A stretch of DNA of 37,952 nt, taken from contig CALLXD010000061.1 in NCBI GenBank assembly GCA_937766455.1, positions 1 to 37,952 of the forward strand, written 5' to 3'. Position 1 is the stretch's first letter; each line of letters starts with the position of its first letter. The DNA comes from Vicinamibacterales bacterium (GTDB taxonomy: Bacteria; Acidobacteriota; Vicinamibacteria; Vicinamibacterales; UBA8438). The notes under the pieces are model-generated. The model did no database searches, was not told the DNA's origin, and was given only the letters and a program-made list of their open reading frames with translations. The position numbers and the translations under genes were made by a program. Below are positions 7,547 to 16,777 of this stretch, in pieces.

Positions 7547-8936
7547 AGGCGGTGCTGACTGGTGGTAGTGTCGCCCGCCACTCGTCGATGCGGGCGAGCG
7601 CGTGTTCGGCCACCGCCCGGCGTCGGTCGGCCCGACGCCGCGGCGCGCCTTCTGGCACAGGAATCAGACCGAACGCAATGTTCGACGGCTGGTAGTTACT
7701 CGGGTTCGCGTGCGACACATAGTGCCCCAGGGCCCCAATGGCCGTCTCGCGGGGCGGCGCCTGAGGCAGATCGCCCCGGGCGAGTGCGGCTGCGTTGAGT
7801 CCGGCGATTAACCCGCTCGCCGCCGATTCCACGTACCCTTCGACCCCGGAGATCTGACCGGCAAACAACACGGACGGGTCCTGTGTGCACTGCCAGGTTG
7901 GACGCAATGCGGTGGGGCCGTTGATATAGGTGTTGCGATGAATCATGCCAAAACGAACGAACTCGGCGTGCTCCAATCCCGGTATCAAGCGCAACACCCG
8001 CTTCTGCTCGCCCCACTTGAGCTGCGTCTGAAACCCCACCAGGCTGAAGTGGTCGCCAGCCAGCGTGTCCTGACGCAACTGCACGACGGCGTACGGGCGA
8101 CGTCCGGTCCTGGGGTCGACAAGCCCGACCGGCTTCATGGGACCAAACCGCAGCGTATCCTCGCCGCGACGGGCCATCACCTCGATCGGCAGACACCCTT
8201 CGAAAAAGCGCTCGCGATCGATCTCATGGACGGTCGCCAGCTCGGCGCCGATCAGCGCCTGAAAAAAGCGCCGATACTCGTCGGCCGTCATCGGACAATT
8301 GAGATAGTCGCCGTCCCCCTGGGCGCCGACCGCGCATCTGACGCCCGGGTGTTCGTCGTCTACTGCGACCTCGGGGCTGTCACGCCCCCAGCGTGAGGCC
8401 CGGAACACGATGTCCTCGTCGATACTGTCCGCCAGCACGATGGGACTGATCGCATCGTAAAAATAGAGATGCTCGCGCCCCACGAGGGCGGACACCGCCT
8501 CGGACAAGCTGGGTGACGTCAACGGACCGGTGGCCACGATGACTGGCTCTCGCACATCGCCCGCTCGTGCGAGATCCGGTACTTCCGTTCGCTTGATGGT
8601 GACCTGCGGCGCATCCTCCAAGGCCGCCGTGATCACCTGGGCGAAGCGCACCCGATCGACCGCCAAGGCACTGCCGGCCGGCACACGGGTCGCATCGGCT
8701 GCCCTCATCACGAGCGAGTCCAACCGCCGCATCTCGGCCTTCAGCAGACCAACAGCGTTCTCGACCTTGTCGGCGCGAAAGGAATTGCTACAGACCAGCT
8801 CAGCGAGCTGGTCTGTGTGATGCACCGGCGTGGGCCGCTCGGGGCGCATCTCGTACAGGGTGACGGACACGCCGCGCGAGGCCGCCTGCCAGGCCGCCTC
8901 GCTCCCTGCCAGGCCGCCGCCAATGATGTGAATCAT
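7518..8936 (-). CDS. trmFO: Methylenetetrahydrofolate-tRNA (uracil-5-)-methyltransferase TrmFO
   Basis: A 472-residue flavoprotein that makes 5-methyluridine at position 54 of tRNA using methylene-THF and FADH2. The N-terminus has the FAD-binding GGGLAG motif (6-11) and the TrmFO/GidA family blocks YEMRPERPTPVHHTD and LVCSNSFRAD. Further in are DAISPIVLADSID, LNCPMTADEYRRFFQAL and the C-terminal QISGVEGYVESAASGL segment. The length suits TrmFO and is too short for GidA/MnmG. It begins 2 nt after topA ends and overlaps xerC, suggesting one transcript topA-trmFO-xerC. The ATG at 8936 places the Rossmann fold directly at the N-terminus, as usual. Confidence 0.95.
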   Translation of the reverse strand: MIHIIGGGLAGSEAAWQAASRGVSVTLYEMRPERPTPVHHTDQLAELVCSNSFRADKVENAVGLLKAEMRRLDSLVMRAADATRVPAGSALAVDRVRFAQVITAALEDAPQVTIKRTEVPDLARAGDVREPVIVATGPLTSPSLSEAVSALVGREHLYFYDAISPIVLADSIDEDIVFRASRWGRDSPEVAVDDEHPGVRCAVGAQGDGDYLNCPMTADEYRRFFQALIGAELATVHEIDRERFFEGCLPIEVMARRGEDTLRFGPMKPVGLVDPRTGRRPYAVVQLRQDTLAGDHFSLVGFQTQLKWGEQKRVLRLIPGLEHAEFVRFGMIHRNTYINGPTALRPTWQCTQDPSVLFAGQISGVEGYVESAASGLIAGLNAAALARGDLPQAPPRETAIGALGHYVSHANPSNYQPSNIAFGLIPVPEGAPRRRADRRRAVAEHALARIDEWRATLPPVSTAYAHAPALLS

Positions 8937-8938
8937 GC

Positions 8939-11365
8939 TCAGGCCGACGCGGCTTCCTCGGTCCGCTCATAGTCGCAGTCCTCGTTGTCGCACAGCACCT
9001 GATGCCCCCACCGCTTCGTAAGCTTCTCCACGAGATACGGTGCGCTACACTTCGGACACACCTCGGCCAACGGGCGGTTCCAGAGCGTGAAATCGCACTT
9101 CGGGTAGTTGTCGCACCCGTAGAAGGCGCGGCCCCGCTTCGATTTGCGCTCAACGACATCGCCCCCGTCCTTCGGACAGACCACCCCGGTGGACTTGAGC
9201 TTGACGTATTTGCACGCCGGGTAGTTGCTGCACGCCGTGAACTCGCCAAAACGCCCCTGCTTGACCACCAGGTTCGACTCGCACTTGGGGCATTTCTCGT
9301 CGAGCATCTGGTCAGGCTTGGCCGCGGTGAGCCCACCTTTCGTCTCGATCAACTTTCTCGTCGTTTTGCACTCCGGGTACGCTGAGCAGGCCAGGAACTG
9401 GCCGAAACGGCCCCGCTTGACCAGCATCGGCTTCCCGCAGTTTTCACACGCGTCCGGCTCCTCATCCGCGGCCGGCTGATCGGCCTGCTCGACCTCACGT
9501 GTGTTCGAGCAGTCCGGATACGCACTGCAAGCCAGGAAGACGCCGAACTTCCCAACCTTGACGACCATCGGTGAGTTGCACTTGTCGCACACCTCCTCGC
9601 TGGGAAGCCCCCCGATCTTGATGTTCGGCATTGACTCGGCGGCTTGCCCGAGATCGGAGCTGAACTTCTTATAGAAGGTGTCGAGCATGGTGCGATAGTC
9701 GGCCTCACCGCCTTCAATTTTGTCGAGCTGATCTTCGAGGCTCCGCGTGTAGTCGACCGCCAGGATGTCCTGGAAACTCTCGGCCAGCAGGTCAATCACC
9801 AGCCGACCGAGGCGGGTGGGCCGGAACCGTGCGTCAACCTTCTCGGCGTATTCGCGTGTCTGCAGCACTCCGATGATTGACGCGTAGGTACTGGGTCGAC
9901 CGATCCCGTTCTCCTCCAGCTCCTTGACCAGCGTCGCCTCGCTGAAACGGGGCGGCGGCTGGGTGAATTTTTGCTGCGGGTCGAGCGTGCGAAGCTCGAG
10001 GCGGTCTCCTTCGGTGAGCGCCGGGAGCAGATCCGACGTTGCCCCATCGTCGGCCTCTGGCGAGGCGTCCGAGGGAGTCCCGGTTGCACCGGTTGCGTCT
10101 CCCTCGCTAGGGGTCTCAGCCTGATAGAGGGCCAGCCACCCCGCAAACCGCTGGACCGAGCCCTTCGTGCGAAGGAGATAGTCTCCCGCGCTGACCTCCA
10201 CCGCCGTGTCGTCGAACAGGGCGGGAGCCATTTGCGACGCGACAAACCGGTTCCAGATCAGTCGATAGAGCGAGTACTGATCGCGCGTCAGGTAGGGACG
10301 CACGGTCTCCGGGTCGTATTGCATCCCCGTCGGCCGGATCGCTTCGTGGGCGTCCTGGGCGTCCGCTTTCTTGCGGAAATACCGTGGCTTTTCTGGTACG
10401 AATACGTCTCCGTGACTCTCGGCGATATAGGCTCGCACGTCGGTGATCGCCTGGTCGGCCACCCGGGGAGAGTCCGTCCGCATGTAGGTAATCAGACCGA
10501 CGGCCCCCTCATCAGGGAGTTCGATGCCCTCATACAGTTGCTGGGCGACCATCATCGTCTTCTTGACGGGGAACCGCGCGGTCTGCTGCAGCTTGCTGGT
10601 GATGAACGGCGGCGGCGCCTGCTTCTTGCGCTCCTTCTTGGCCACCGCGCTGACCACAAAACTGGCACCCTCGAGGTCCGACACCACCTGCTTCGCCTCG
10701 GCCTCGTTGACGACCTTCAGCGCCTGCTTGCCGCGCTTGACGACTTTCGCATCGAACTCGGGCGGCACCTGGCCGGCGAGTCTCGCGAACAGATGCCAGT
10801 ACTCCTCAGAGACGAACTTCTCGATCTCGTTCTCTCGGTCGCAGACCAGCTTGAGCGCGACCGACTGCACCCGACCGGCACTGAGCCCCCGTCTGACTTT
10901 GTCCCACAGCAATGGACTCAGTTTGTATCCGACCAAGCGGTCGAGTACCCTCCGCGCCTGCTGGGCATCGACCATCTTGAGATCGATGTCGCGCTCTTCT
11001 TTGAGAGCCTGCAGAACCGCGGTCTTCGTGATTTCGTTGAAAAATAGACGCCCGACCTTCCGGCCCTTCCCCAACTCGTTGGCAATATGCCATCCGATGG
11101 CCTCGCCTTCCCGATCAGGGTCAGTCGCGACGTAAATCTGGTCGACCCCTTTGGCGGCGTCTCGCAGCTCCTTGATCACCTTCTTACGAGCCGGGATCGC
11201 TTCGTAGTCCGGGACGAATCCTTCTTCAATATCAACACCGAGCTTGCTCTTTGGCAGATCTCGGATGTGACCCATCGAGGCGACAACTTTAAAGTCTCGC
11301 CCGAGGTACTTGTTGATGGTCTTCGCCTTGGCCGGCGATTCCACGACAACCAGTGCCTTTGGCAT
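8939..11365 (-). CDS. topA: DNA topoisomerase I
   Basis: An 808-residue type IA topoisomerase that relaxes negative supercoils. The Toprim domain is at the N-terminus (LVVVESPAKAKTI; D82-P-D84-R-E86 in the acidic triad). The catalytic tyrosine is Y294 in GLITYMRTDSPRV. The core continues to about residue 590 and is followed by five Cys4 zinc ribbons, each of the form CxxC or a close variant plus a later CSxYPxC-type pair, the last slightly degenerate. A glutamate/alanine-rich insertion (about 425-450) interrupts the core. A purine-rich site, GAGGGTAGGG, lies just before the ATG at 11365. It follows dprA by 179 nt and precedes trmFO by 2 nt, an order seen in many bacteria. Confidence 0.97.
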   Translation of the reverse strand: MPKALVVVESPAKAKTINKYLGRDFKVVASMGHIRDLPKSKLGVDIEEGFVPDYEAIPARKKVIKELRDAAKGVDQIYVATDPDREGEAIGWHIANELGKGRKVGRLFFNEITKTAVLQALKEERDIDLKMVDAQQARRVLDRLVGYKLSPLLWDKVRRGLSAGRVQSVALKLVCDRENEIEKFVSEEYWHLFARLAGQVPPEFDAKVVKRGKQALKVVNEAEAKQVVSDLEGASFVVSAVAKKERKKQAPPPFITSKLQQTARFPVKKTMMVAQQLYEGIELPDEGAVGLITYMRTDSPRVADQAITDVRAYIAESHGDVFVPEKPRYFRKKADAQDAHEAIRPTGMQYDPETVRPYLTRDQYSLYRLIWNRFVASQMAPALFDDTAVEVSAGDYLLRTKGSVQRFAGWLALYQAETPSEGDATGATGTPSDASPEADDGATSDLLPALTEGDRLELRTLDPQQKFTQPPPRFSEATLVKELEENGIGRPSTYASIIGVLQTREYAEKVDARFRPTRLGRLVIDLLAESFQDILAVDYTRSLEDQLDKIEGGEADYRTMLDTFYKKFSSDLGQAAESMPNIKIGGLPSEEVCDKCNSPMVVKVGKFGVFLACSAYPDCSNTREVEQADQPAADEEPDACENCGKPMLVKRGRFGQFLACSAYPECKTTRKLIETKGGLTAAKPDQMLDEKCPKCESNLVVKQGRFGEFTACSNYPACKYVKLKSTGVVCPKDGGDVVERKSKRGRAFYGCDNYPKCDFTLWNRPLAEVCPKCSAPYLVEKLTKRWGHQVLCDNEDCDYERTEEAASA

Positions 11366-11544
11366 ATGCCCTACCCTCTATATGAGGCAACGATGTGGTG
11401 TACGGATGACGTATGTCAGCCTCACCGGCGTTCGAGATCTACCCTACCACCCTTCCGAACCAGCGCAGCACAGCGCTCGGCGCGGCCTCCGCTCACCACA
11501 ACGTTCCCCACCGCGTGGCCGTTGGAACAGCCCGCCCCACCCGA

Positions 11545-12630
11545 TCAGCCGCCCAAGCGTGTCGCTCGACGAAAGCGTCCCCCAGCAACCCGAGCGAGGC
11601 GCCCATCAAGCTCGAGTGACAGCAGATGGGGCAACAGTCGGGGCCCGTCGAGCCCAGACAGCGCGATCAGCTCGTCGAGATCGTAGCTGTCCCCTGGAGC
11701 CAGCTGGCGCAGCAATGGGTCCAGCGGCGTCGGTGGCGTCCGCTCCGCAGACGGGGCCGGCCCGATCTCTACCAAGATATCGTCCACACTCTCCACAAGC
11801 TTTGCCCCATCTTTGATCAGGGCGTGTGCGCCGCGGTTTCGGCCGGACAACGCGTTCCCGGGAACCGCCATCACTTCGCGGCCCTGCTCCAGCGCCAAAC
11901 GCGCGGTGATCAGCGAGCCGCTTCGCTCCGCCGCCTCCACGACCACGACCGCTCGTGACAATCCGCTGATGAGGCGATTCCGCATTGGAAAATACGCTGG
12001 CCGAGGGCCCGTGCCCGGGGGCAACTCGCTGACGACGGCGCCGCGGCGTATGACCTCTGCCACCAGTCCAATGTGCTCGGGAGGGTACACGATGTCCACG
12101 CTTGAGCCCATGACGGCCACCGTACATCCGTCTACCGCCAGCGCCCCTTGATGCGCAGAGGCGTCGATGCCCCGGGCGAGGCCGCTCACCACTGTGACGC
12201 CACGAGCGGCCAACGTGGATCCCAGCTCTCGTCCCACCTCACGGGCGTATGCAGAGCCGGCGCGGGAGCCGACGACGGCCACCGCGGGCGTCCGAAGCGC
12301 CTCGACCTGGCCGCGTATCCACAACACCGGCGGCGGGTCTGCAATGGCCGCCAGTAGCGTGGGGTAGCGCGTGTCTGACCAGGTCACTACGTCCATATCG
12401 GCCCCGCGGGCCGCGTGCAGCGCCTCTGTGGCGGCCCCTCTCGCCCGAGCCACCCGGTGTGGCGCCGACAACCTGGGGTCAATATCGGCCAGAGCGCTGT
12501 CAAGCGACATCAGAGGTTGTTCCCGGGTGCGAGCCGCGCCCGCTGGGTCGCTCAGCCATTGGGCAATGGCGGCTCGGCCACGCCCATGCCACCACAGCAT
12601 GGCCAGGGCCACCCAATCATCAGTCGTCAT
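11545..12630 (-). CDS. dprA: DNA-processing protein DprA
   Basis: A 361-residue DprA/Smf protein, which binds incoming single-stranded DNA and loads RecA during transformation. The Rossmann-like core shows the family signature: AVVGSRAGSAYAREVGREL, VVSGLARGIDASAHQGAL, TVAVMGSSVDIVYPPEH, SELPPGTGPRPAYFPMRNR and the later MAVPGNA. A helix-hairpin N-terminal region and a winged-helix-like C-terminus (YDLDELIALSGLDGPRLLPH) flank it. I chose the ATG at 12630, preceded by GGAGAAGTGGG. The frame stays open to 12831, but that stretch is arginine-rich and unlike the family. An ATG at 12651 is the other candidate. With comF in the window it hints at, but does not prove, natural competence. Confidence 0.92.
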   Translation of the reverse strand: MTTDDWVALAMLWWHGRGRAAIAQWLSDPAGAARTREQPLMSLDSALADIDPRLSAPHRVARARGAATEALHAARGADMDVVTWSDTRYPTLLAAIADPPPVLWIRGQVEALRTPAVAVVGSRAGSAYAREVGRELGSTLAARGVTVVSGLARGIDASAHQGALAVDGCTVAVMGSSVDIVYPPEHIGLVAEVIRRGAVVSELPPGTGPRPAYFPMRNRLISGLSRAVVVVEAAERSGSLITARLALEQGREVMAVPGNALSGRNRGAHALIKDGAKLVESVDDILVEIGPAPSAERTPPTPLDPLLRQLAPGDSYDLDELIALSGLDGPRLLPHLLSLELDGRLARVAGGRFRRATRLGG

Positions 12631-12972
12631 CCCACTTCTCCATTTCTCCATCGCCTGGTCGACATGGGTCCACGCCACGACCGGCCTCGGTAGCGGCGTA
12701 GAGAGACGGAGCGGGTAATCGAAAAATGACAGCAGCACACCGCACCGCGAGGTGGGTGCGACGCTGGACACGCGGGTGGGAGCCGGTAGCGACGTTTCCG
12801 ACAATGGCACCCGACCGCGGCCAACCCGCATCCGGTGTGCCCGACCTCCTGTGAGTATATATGCGCTGCCGTGACCGGTAGGTGCAGCATCTGGACCGCG
12901 TCGCGCGCCGCGCGCGTCCTACGCGCAGGTGGATGGTTCAGCTCGGGCGCCGGTGCCATACTGGCAGCCCTC
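12631..12972. other. Non-coding gap upstream of dprA
   Basis: About 340 nt between divergent dprA and the TPR gene. It must hold the dprA promoter, but I could not place one confidently. Open frames across it are arginine/proline-rich and look like by-products of high GC. I see no RNA gene or repeat until the dyad at 12977. Confidence 0.4.
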
Positions 12973-13000
12973 TTGCATATCTCTGGAACGACGCTATAGT
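12973..13000 (+). promoter_or_regulatory. Sigma-70-like promoter for the TPR/lipoprotein pair
   Basis: TTGCAT at 12973-12978 and TATAGT at 12995-13000 are separated by 16 nt. Transcription would begin near 13007, only about nine bases before the ATG at 13016, so the leader would be nearly absent. The site lies inside the perfect dyad at 12977-13013. Confidence 0.5.
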
Positions 13001-13013
13001 GACGCAGAGATAT
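12977..13013. repeat. Perfect 9-bp inverted repeat enclosing a -10 box
   Basis: ATATCTCTG at 12977-12985 and CAGAGATAT at 13005-13013 are exact inverse complements separated by 19 nt. The predicted -10 element lies between the arms and the start codon follows 3 nt after the second arm. The arms are AT-rich against a GC-rich background. It looks like an operator for a dimeric regulator; a hairpin is the alternative. Confidence 0.6.
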
Positions 13014-13015
13014 TT

Positions 13016-13369
13016 ATGAGTCGGTACACATTGGTCACACTGGCGTTTCTGCTGTTCGGCCTGAGCGCCCACCCGCTCGCCGACGCGCAGTCCGACGCGC
13101 AGGCGCAAGTGAAGTTCGGCAACGAAGTCGCCAGGCTGGGCCTCTGGAAGGAAGCGATCTACCGATTCCAGCGCGCGGTAGACGTCGACCCCACCTATGC
13201 GCCCGCCTGGAACAACCTGGGTATCGGCTACGAGCACGAGGGTCGGATGGAGGAGGCGCGCGAGGCCTACGAAACCGCGCTCGACCTGGATCCGAGCAAC
13301 CTCACGATTGAAACGAACTACGACCTCTTCCTGGAGGTGAGCGACCGTGTCACTGAAGATTCTCGGTAG
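13016..13369 (+). CDS. Secreted TPR-repeat protein
   Basis: A 117-residue protein beginning at the ATG at 13016. Residues 1-24 are a signal peptide (TLVTLAFLLFGLSAHPLADA) with a likely signal peptidase I site after ADA. The rest is about two tetratricopeptide repeats: KFGNEVARLGLWKEAIYRFQ, then AVDVDPTYAPAWNNLGIGYE and EGRMEEAREAYETALDLDPS. TPR proteins mediate protein contacts; this one would act in the periplasm. Its end overlaps the next lipoprotein gene by 23 nt, so the two are probably co-translated and may form a complex. The frame is open further upstream to 12929, but the signal peptide and promoter position support 13016. Specific function unknown. Confidence 0.85.
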   Translation: MSRYTLVTLAFLLFGLSAHPLADAQSDAQAQVKFGNEVARLGLWKEAIYRFQRAVDVDPTYAPAWNNLGIGYEHEGRMEEAREAYETALDLDPSNLTIETNYDLFLEVSDRVTEDSR

Positions 13370-14168
13370 TCTCGCGTGTGTAGCGGTGATGGTCGGGTGC
13401 AGCACCAACACCTACGAAATTCCGATCGAGACGGCGCTCACCCCGAAGCTGGACATCTCGAAATACCAGCGCGTGCTGATCGCCGGCTTCGTGTCGGGCG
13501 GCTCCGAGGACGTGGATGCCAATTTGGAAACCGCGCGTTTGCTGCGAAGCCAGCTTCGCCGTAGCTCTGAGCTTGAGGTCATCGATTCAGACGTGATGCC
13601 GCTTCTCGAGATTGCCGACGAACAGTCCGACGCGTCCACCCGCGACGCCACCCCGACCGTTCCGGACGGTTTCGCGGCCGCGCCCGGCGCCGCAGTGGCC
13701 GAGCCGGCCGAGGAGGACCCGCTCGGCGAGGACAACCAGATGTCGGAGGAGGAACTCGAAGCCTACGAGACGATTTTCGCCAACGTCGGCTTCTGGCGAG
13801 ATCTGGGCGAGGAGTATCAGAACCCGCTCATCGTCACCGGCACCGTGTACTTCTCACCACATCAGCGGTCAGGCATGGTAACGCGCGAGCGGGAAGTGTA
13901 TGACTCGTTCGGACGGCGGCGGACCACGCCGGAACGCACCTATCGGGACCGCCGTGGATACGTGTTGAGCCCCAAGTTCATCTTCATTGATGGCGAGACC
14001 GGCGCCACCGTCTACAGCGAACGCCATCGCGAGGAAATCCTCTACGACGCGAGTCAGAACACACCAGCCCTGTCCTCCTACTTCGAACTGATGGACCGGC
14101 TCTTGCCCTCCGTGGTGGGCGCCTTCAGCAATCAGAGCATTCGGGGCACGCGGACCCTCCTGCGCTAG
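13347..14168 (+). CDS. Conserved lipoprotein of unknown function
   Basis: A 273-residue protein starting at a GTG at 13347 with GGAGG at 13333-13337, a good ribosome binding site with 9-nt spacing. The N-terminus is a lipoprotein signal ending in VMVGC, with the cysteine near residue 18. The mature protein starts with a region like envelope lipoproteins that build an outer-membrane component (KYQRVLIAGFVSG, TARLLRSQLRRSSELEVID). An acidic low-complexity stretch (about 95-130) follows, then a beta-rich part with FIFIDGETGATVYSERHRE. I do not recognise a named family. It overlaps the TPR gene by 23 nt and is the last gene before the rplU promoter. An envelope partner of the TPR protein is the most likely role. 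Confidence 0.82.
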   Translation: MSLKILGSLACVAVMVGCSTNTYEIPIETALTPKLDISKYQRVLIAGFVSGGSEDVDANLETARLLRSQLRRSSELEVIDSDVMPLLEIADEQSDASTRDATPTVPDGFAAAPGAAVAEPAEEDPLGEDNQMSEEELEAYETIFANVGFWRDLGEEYQNPLIVTGTVYFSPHQRSGMVTREREVYDSFGRRRTTPERTYRDRRGYVLSPKFIFIDGETGATVYSERHREEILYDASQNTPALSSYFELMDRLLPSVVGAFSNQSIRGTRTLLR

Positions 14169-14186
14169 GCGGTGTCCAAGCCTCCC

Positions 14187-14216
14187 TTTACAGATATCAC
14201 CGCGTGCGAGTACGCT
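14187..14216 (+). promoter_or_regulatory. Promoter of the rplU operon
   Basis: TTTACA at 14187-14192 and TACGCT at 14211-14216 with an 18-nt spacer. Transcription would begin near 14223, giving a leader of about 75 nt before the rplU GTG. Ribosomal-protein leaders can hold autoregulatory structures; I could not recognise a known one. Confidence 0.5.
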
Positions 14217-14296
14217 AAAGGGCTCGTGTGCGTACATCCGCACCATACGTCGCAAGCGGGGCGCCGGTAGCCGACCCCCAGGGAAGGAATAGATTC

Positions 14297-14611
14297 GTGT
14301 TCGCGATTATTCAAGCAGCCGGCCACCAGTTCAGGGTGGAACCGGGAGCACATATCGACGTGGATAGGCTTGGTGCCGATACCGGCGCCGAGGTGACGTT
14401 CGACCAGGTTCTACTGGTAAGCCGCGACGACGGATCGGTTGTCGCCGGCAGTCCGGCAATCACTGGCGCGCGCGTCGTTGGGGTGGTGGACGCTCACCAC
14501 CGGGGACCAAAGGTTCGGGTGTTCAAGTTCAAGCGCCGTAAGGGCTATAGACGAACGATGGGCCACCGAACCGACTTGACGCGGGTGCGGATCACCGACA
14601 TCGCGACCTGA
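14297..14611 (+). CDS. rplU: 50S ribosomal protein L21
   Basis: A 104-residue L21. The start is the GTG at 14297, giving the family N-terminus (M)[19 protein letters not shown], with AGGGAAGGA upstream as ribosome binding site. An earlier ATG at 14228 would add 23 unrelated residues. The C-terminal signature is present: [20 protein letters not shown] and [16 protein letters not shown]21 binds 23S rRNA in the large subunit. rpmA follows after 7 nt, the near-universal L21-L27 pairing. Confidence 0.96.
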   Translation: MFAIIQAAGHQFRVEPGAHIDVDRLGADTGAEVTFDQVLLVSRDDGSVVAGSPAITGARVVGVVDAHHRGPKVRVFKFKRRKGYRRTMGHRTDLTRVRITDIAT

Positions 14612-14618
14612 GGCGGTC

Positions 14619-14879
14619 ATGGCACATAAAAAAGGACAGGGCAGTTCGCGCAATGGGCGCGACAGTAACGCACAGCGCCTCGGCGTGAAGCGTTTCGACG
14701 GAAATCTGGTCACGGGTGGGTCAATCCTCGTCCGACAACGCGGCTCGGTGTTCCGGCCTGGGCTCAATGTCGGACATGGCAAAGACGACACCTTGTTCGC
14801 CAAGGTTGGCGGCCGCGTACGGTTCGAGAACCATGGCGCGCGCGGTCGGGTCATCAGTGTGCTGCCACTCGAGAGCTGA
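14619..14879 (+). CDS. rpmA: 50S ribosomal protein L27
   Basis: An 86-residue L27, whose N-terminal tail reaches the peptidyl transferase centre. It begins directly [20 protein letters not shown], so no N-terminal propeptide needs removal, unlike Firmicutes L27. Core motifs [20 protein letters not shown] and HPGLNVG-type [19 protein letters not shown] are intact. It lies 7 nt after rplU and 117 nt before obgE. Confidence 0.97.
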   Translation: MAHKKGQGSSRNGRDSNAQRLGVKRFDGNLVTGGSILVRQRGSVFRPGLNVGHGKDDTLFAKVGGRVRFENHGARGRVISVLPLES

Positions 14880-14996
14880 CACCGAGACCCCGGCCGCCAC
14901 GCGCATAACTGTGCAGCGCCGGCACCCGGCGTCCCCGCTCGCTGGAGAGGGGGCCCCGGGGACAAGGCGCTCCGCATCTTTCCCTGACAACCAAGC

Positions 14997-16103
14997 ATGT
15001 TCGTCGACGAAGTCGACATCCACGTAACCTCCGGCGATGGCGGGCGTGGCTGTCTCAGCTTTCATCGGGAGAAGTCCGCCCCGCGCGGGGGCCCCGATGG
15101 GGGCGACGGCGGCGCCGGTGGCTCGATCGTGCTCGTCGCCACCCCACACGTCAACACTCTGATTGCATTCCGCTTCAGCCGGATCTACAAGGCCACCAAA
15201 GGTTCCCACGGCGAAGGCTCGAACCGAACTGGTAAGAGCGGGAAGAATCTCACGCTCGCGGTGCCCGTCGGAACGGTCGTGTACGAGGAGGTGGACGACG
15301 GGCGGGTCCAATTCGCTGACCTGCGAGAAGCGGGGCAGCGTGTCGTCGTAGCTCGGGGAGGTGACGGCGGTAAGGGGAATCAACACTTCGCCACCCCCAC
15401 CAACCAGGCCCCCCGCCGGGCAGGCAAAGGCTATCCCGGCGAGACCCGTCTCCTCCACCTCAGACTCAAGCTGCTCGCCGACGTGGGACTGGTCGGCTTT
15501 CCGAACGTCGGCAAGTCAACCCTGATCGCAAGAATCTCAGCCGCACGGCCCAAAATAGCGAACTACGCGTTCACAACGCTCAGTCCAAACCTGGGCGTCG
15601 TGAGCATGAGTGGCGATCGGAGCTTTGTCGTTGCCGACGTCCCCGGATTGATCGAGGGCGCCCACGAGGGTCATGGCCTTGGCGACCGCTTCCTCGGACA
15701 CCTGGAGCGTACGCGCGTCCTGGTGCATCTGGTAGACGTCTCATCGAGCACGGGCCGTGACCCGATCGAGGACTTCACAGTGATTCGCCGGGAACTGGAC
15801 CTGTTTCGTGACAGGGCGGTCGAGACGGAGGTGGCACCACTCGCCACCAAACATCAGATCGTCGCCGCGAACAAGATCGATGCGATCGACGACCCGACTC
15901 GCCTCGAGCGTCTCCGGAAGCACACGGCCGAGTTGGGCCTGACGTGCTTCGATGTCTCGGCGGTGACCGGAGAGGGCGTGGGACCGTTGTTGGAGGCGGT
16001 GTGGGCCGCCTACCAGTCCGCCAAATCCATCGAGGCAGAGGCAAATGGGAACGCCGAGGGGGACGCGGACGCTGACGATGACCGACCGGTATGGCCAGTA
16101 TGA
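14997..16103 (+). CDS. obgE: Obg-family GTPase (ObgE/CgtA)
   Basis: A 368-residue ribosome-assembly GTPase. The glycine-rich Obg domain covers about 1-158 (VTSGDGGRGCLSFHREK, GGPDGGDGGAGGSI, RGGDGGKGNQHF). The G domain follows with G1 GFPNVGKST (about 167-175), switch regions YAFTTLSPNLG and VADVPGLIEGAHEG, and G4 ANKID. The C-terminus is a short Asp/Ala-rich tail rather than the longer OCT domain of some species. The gene follows rpmA in the common L21-L27-Obg order and overlaps nadD by 13 nt. The start codon has only a weak ribosome binding site but places the Obg domain correctly. Confidence 0.96.
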   Translation: MFVDEVDIHVTSGDGGRGCLSFHREKSAPRGGPDGGDGGAGGSIVLVATPHVNTLIAFRFSRIYKATKGSHGEGSNRTGKSGKNLTLAVPVGTVVYEEVDDGRVQFADLREAGQRVVVARGGDGGKGNQHFATPTNQAPRRAGKGYPGETRLLHLRLKLLADVGLVGFPNVGKSTLIARISAARPKIANYAFTTLSPNLGVVSMSGDRSFVVADVPGLIEGAHEGHGLGDRFLGHLERTRVLVHLVDVSSSTGRDPIEDFTVIRRELDLFRDRAVETEVAPLATKHQIVAANKIDAIDDPTRLERLRKHTAELGLTCFDVSAVTGEGVGPLLEAVWAAYQSAKSIEAEANGNAEGDADADDDRPVWPV

Positions 16104-16777
16104 CCACGGCACGCACCGGCGTACTCGGCGGTCGGTTCGACCCGATTCACCACGGACACCTCGAGACCGCGAGGGTCGCGCGGCTGGCCCTGGGATTGCG
16201 ACAGGTCCTGCTGGTGCCCTCCGGCCTCTCGCCACACCGGACGTCAGACGCCCGAGCCCCCGAGGCCGACCGACTCGCCATGGTCACGCTGGCTGCGCAG
16301 GGTCTCCCGCACCTCGCGCCCTCCGATCTGGAGTTCGGCATCGATGCCCCTTCATACACGGCGCTCACGCTGGCGCGTCTGCACGATCGCGGGTACGACC
16401 GTACGCAGTTATTCTTTATCGTTGGAGCAGACGCATTCGCGGAAATCGCAACGTGGTATGACTACCCCGCTGTGCTTGAAGCCGCCCATTTCATTGTGGT
16501 CTCGCGCCCCGGTTCTAACGTCGAAGGACTCGCGGACCAGCTTCCAGCGCTGCGCGACCGGATGCGGGCGATCGCCGATGACGGCGTACCTCCTGACAGC
16601 GATACCGAGCCACGCATCTGGTTGCTGGACACGGTGACGCCCAGCGTCTCTTCTACCCAGGTGCGAGCATTGCTCGCCCGCCACCAACCGGTTACCGGCC
16701 TGGTGCCGCCGACCGTGGCCGCCTATATCGCCCACCGCCACCTGTACGATGGCCCGGCAATGAGCTTGCATGACTAA
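16091..16777 (+). CDS. nadD: Nicotinate-nucleotide adenylyltransferase
   Basis: A 228-residue NadD, which joins ATP and nicotinate mononucleotide to form deamido-NAD. The nucleotidylyltransferase motif is GGRFDPIHHGHL (residues about 13-24; most relatives have GGTFDP, so the Arg is a small variation). Later family motifs are LVPSGLSPHR, FFIVGADAFAEIATWYDY and the C-terminal SVSSTQVRALLARHQ. It overlaps obgE upstream and rsfS downstream (8 nt), consistent with translational coupling. The start may be the ATG at 16091 or three codons later. Confidence 0.94.
   Translation: MASMTTARTGVLGGRFDPIHHGHLETARVARLALGLRQVLLVPSGLSPHRTSDARAPEADRLAMVTLAAQGLPHLAPSDLEFGIDAPSYTALTLARLHDRGYDRTQLFFIVGADAFAEIATWYDYPAVLEAAHFIVVSRPGSNVEGLADQLPALRDRMRAIADDGVPPDSDTEPRIWLLDTVTPSVSSTQVRALLARHQPVTGLVPPTVAAYIAHRHLYDGPAMSLHD

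Noticed and set aside
14931..14963. GTCCCC/GGGGAC hairpin between rpmA and obgE
   Set aside because: Six GC base pairs with a long loop are expected by chance at this composition, and the two genes are usually co-transcribed.
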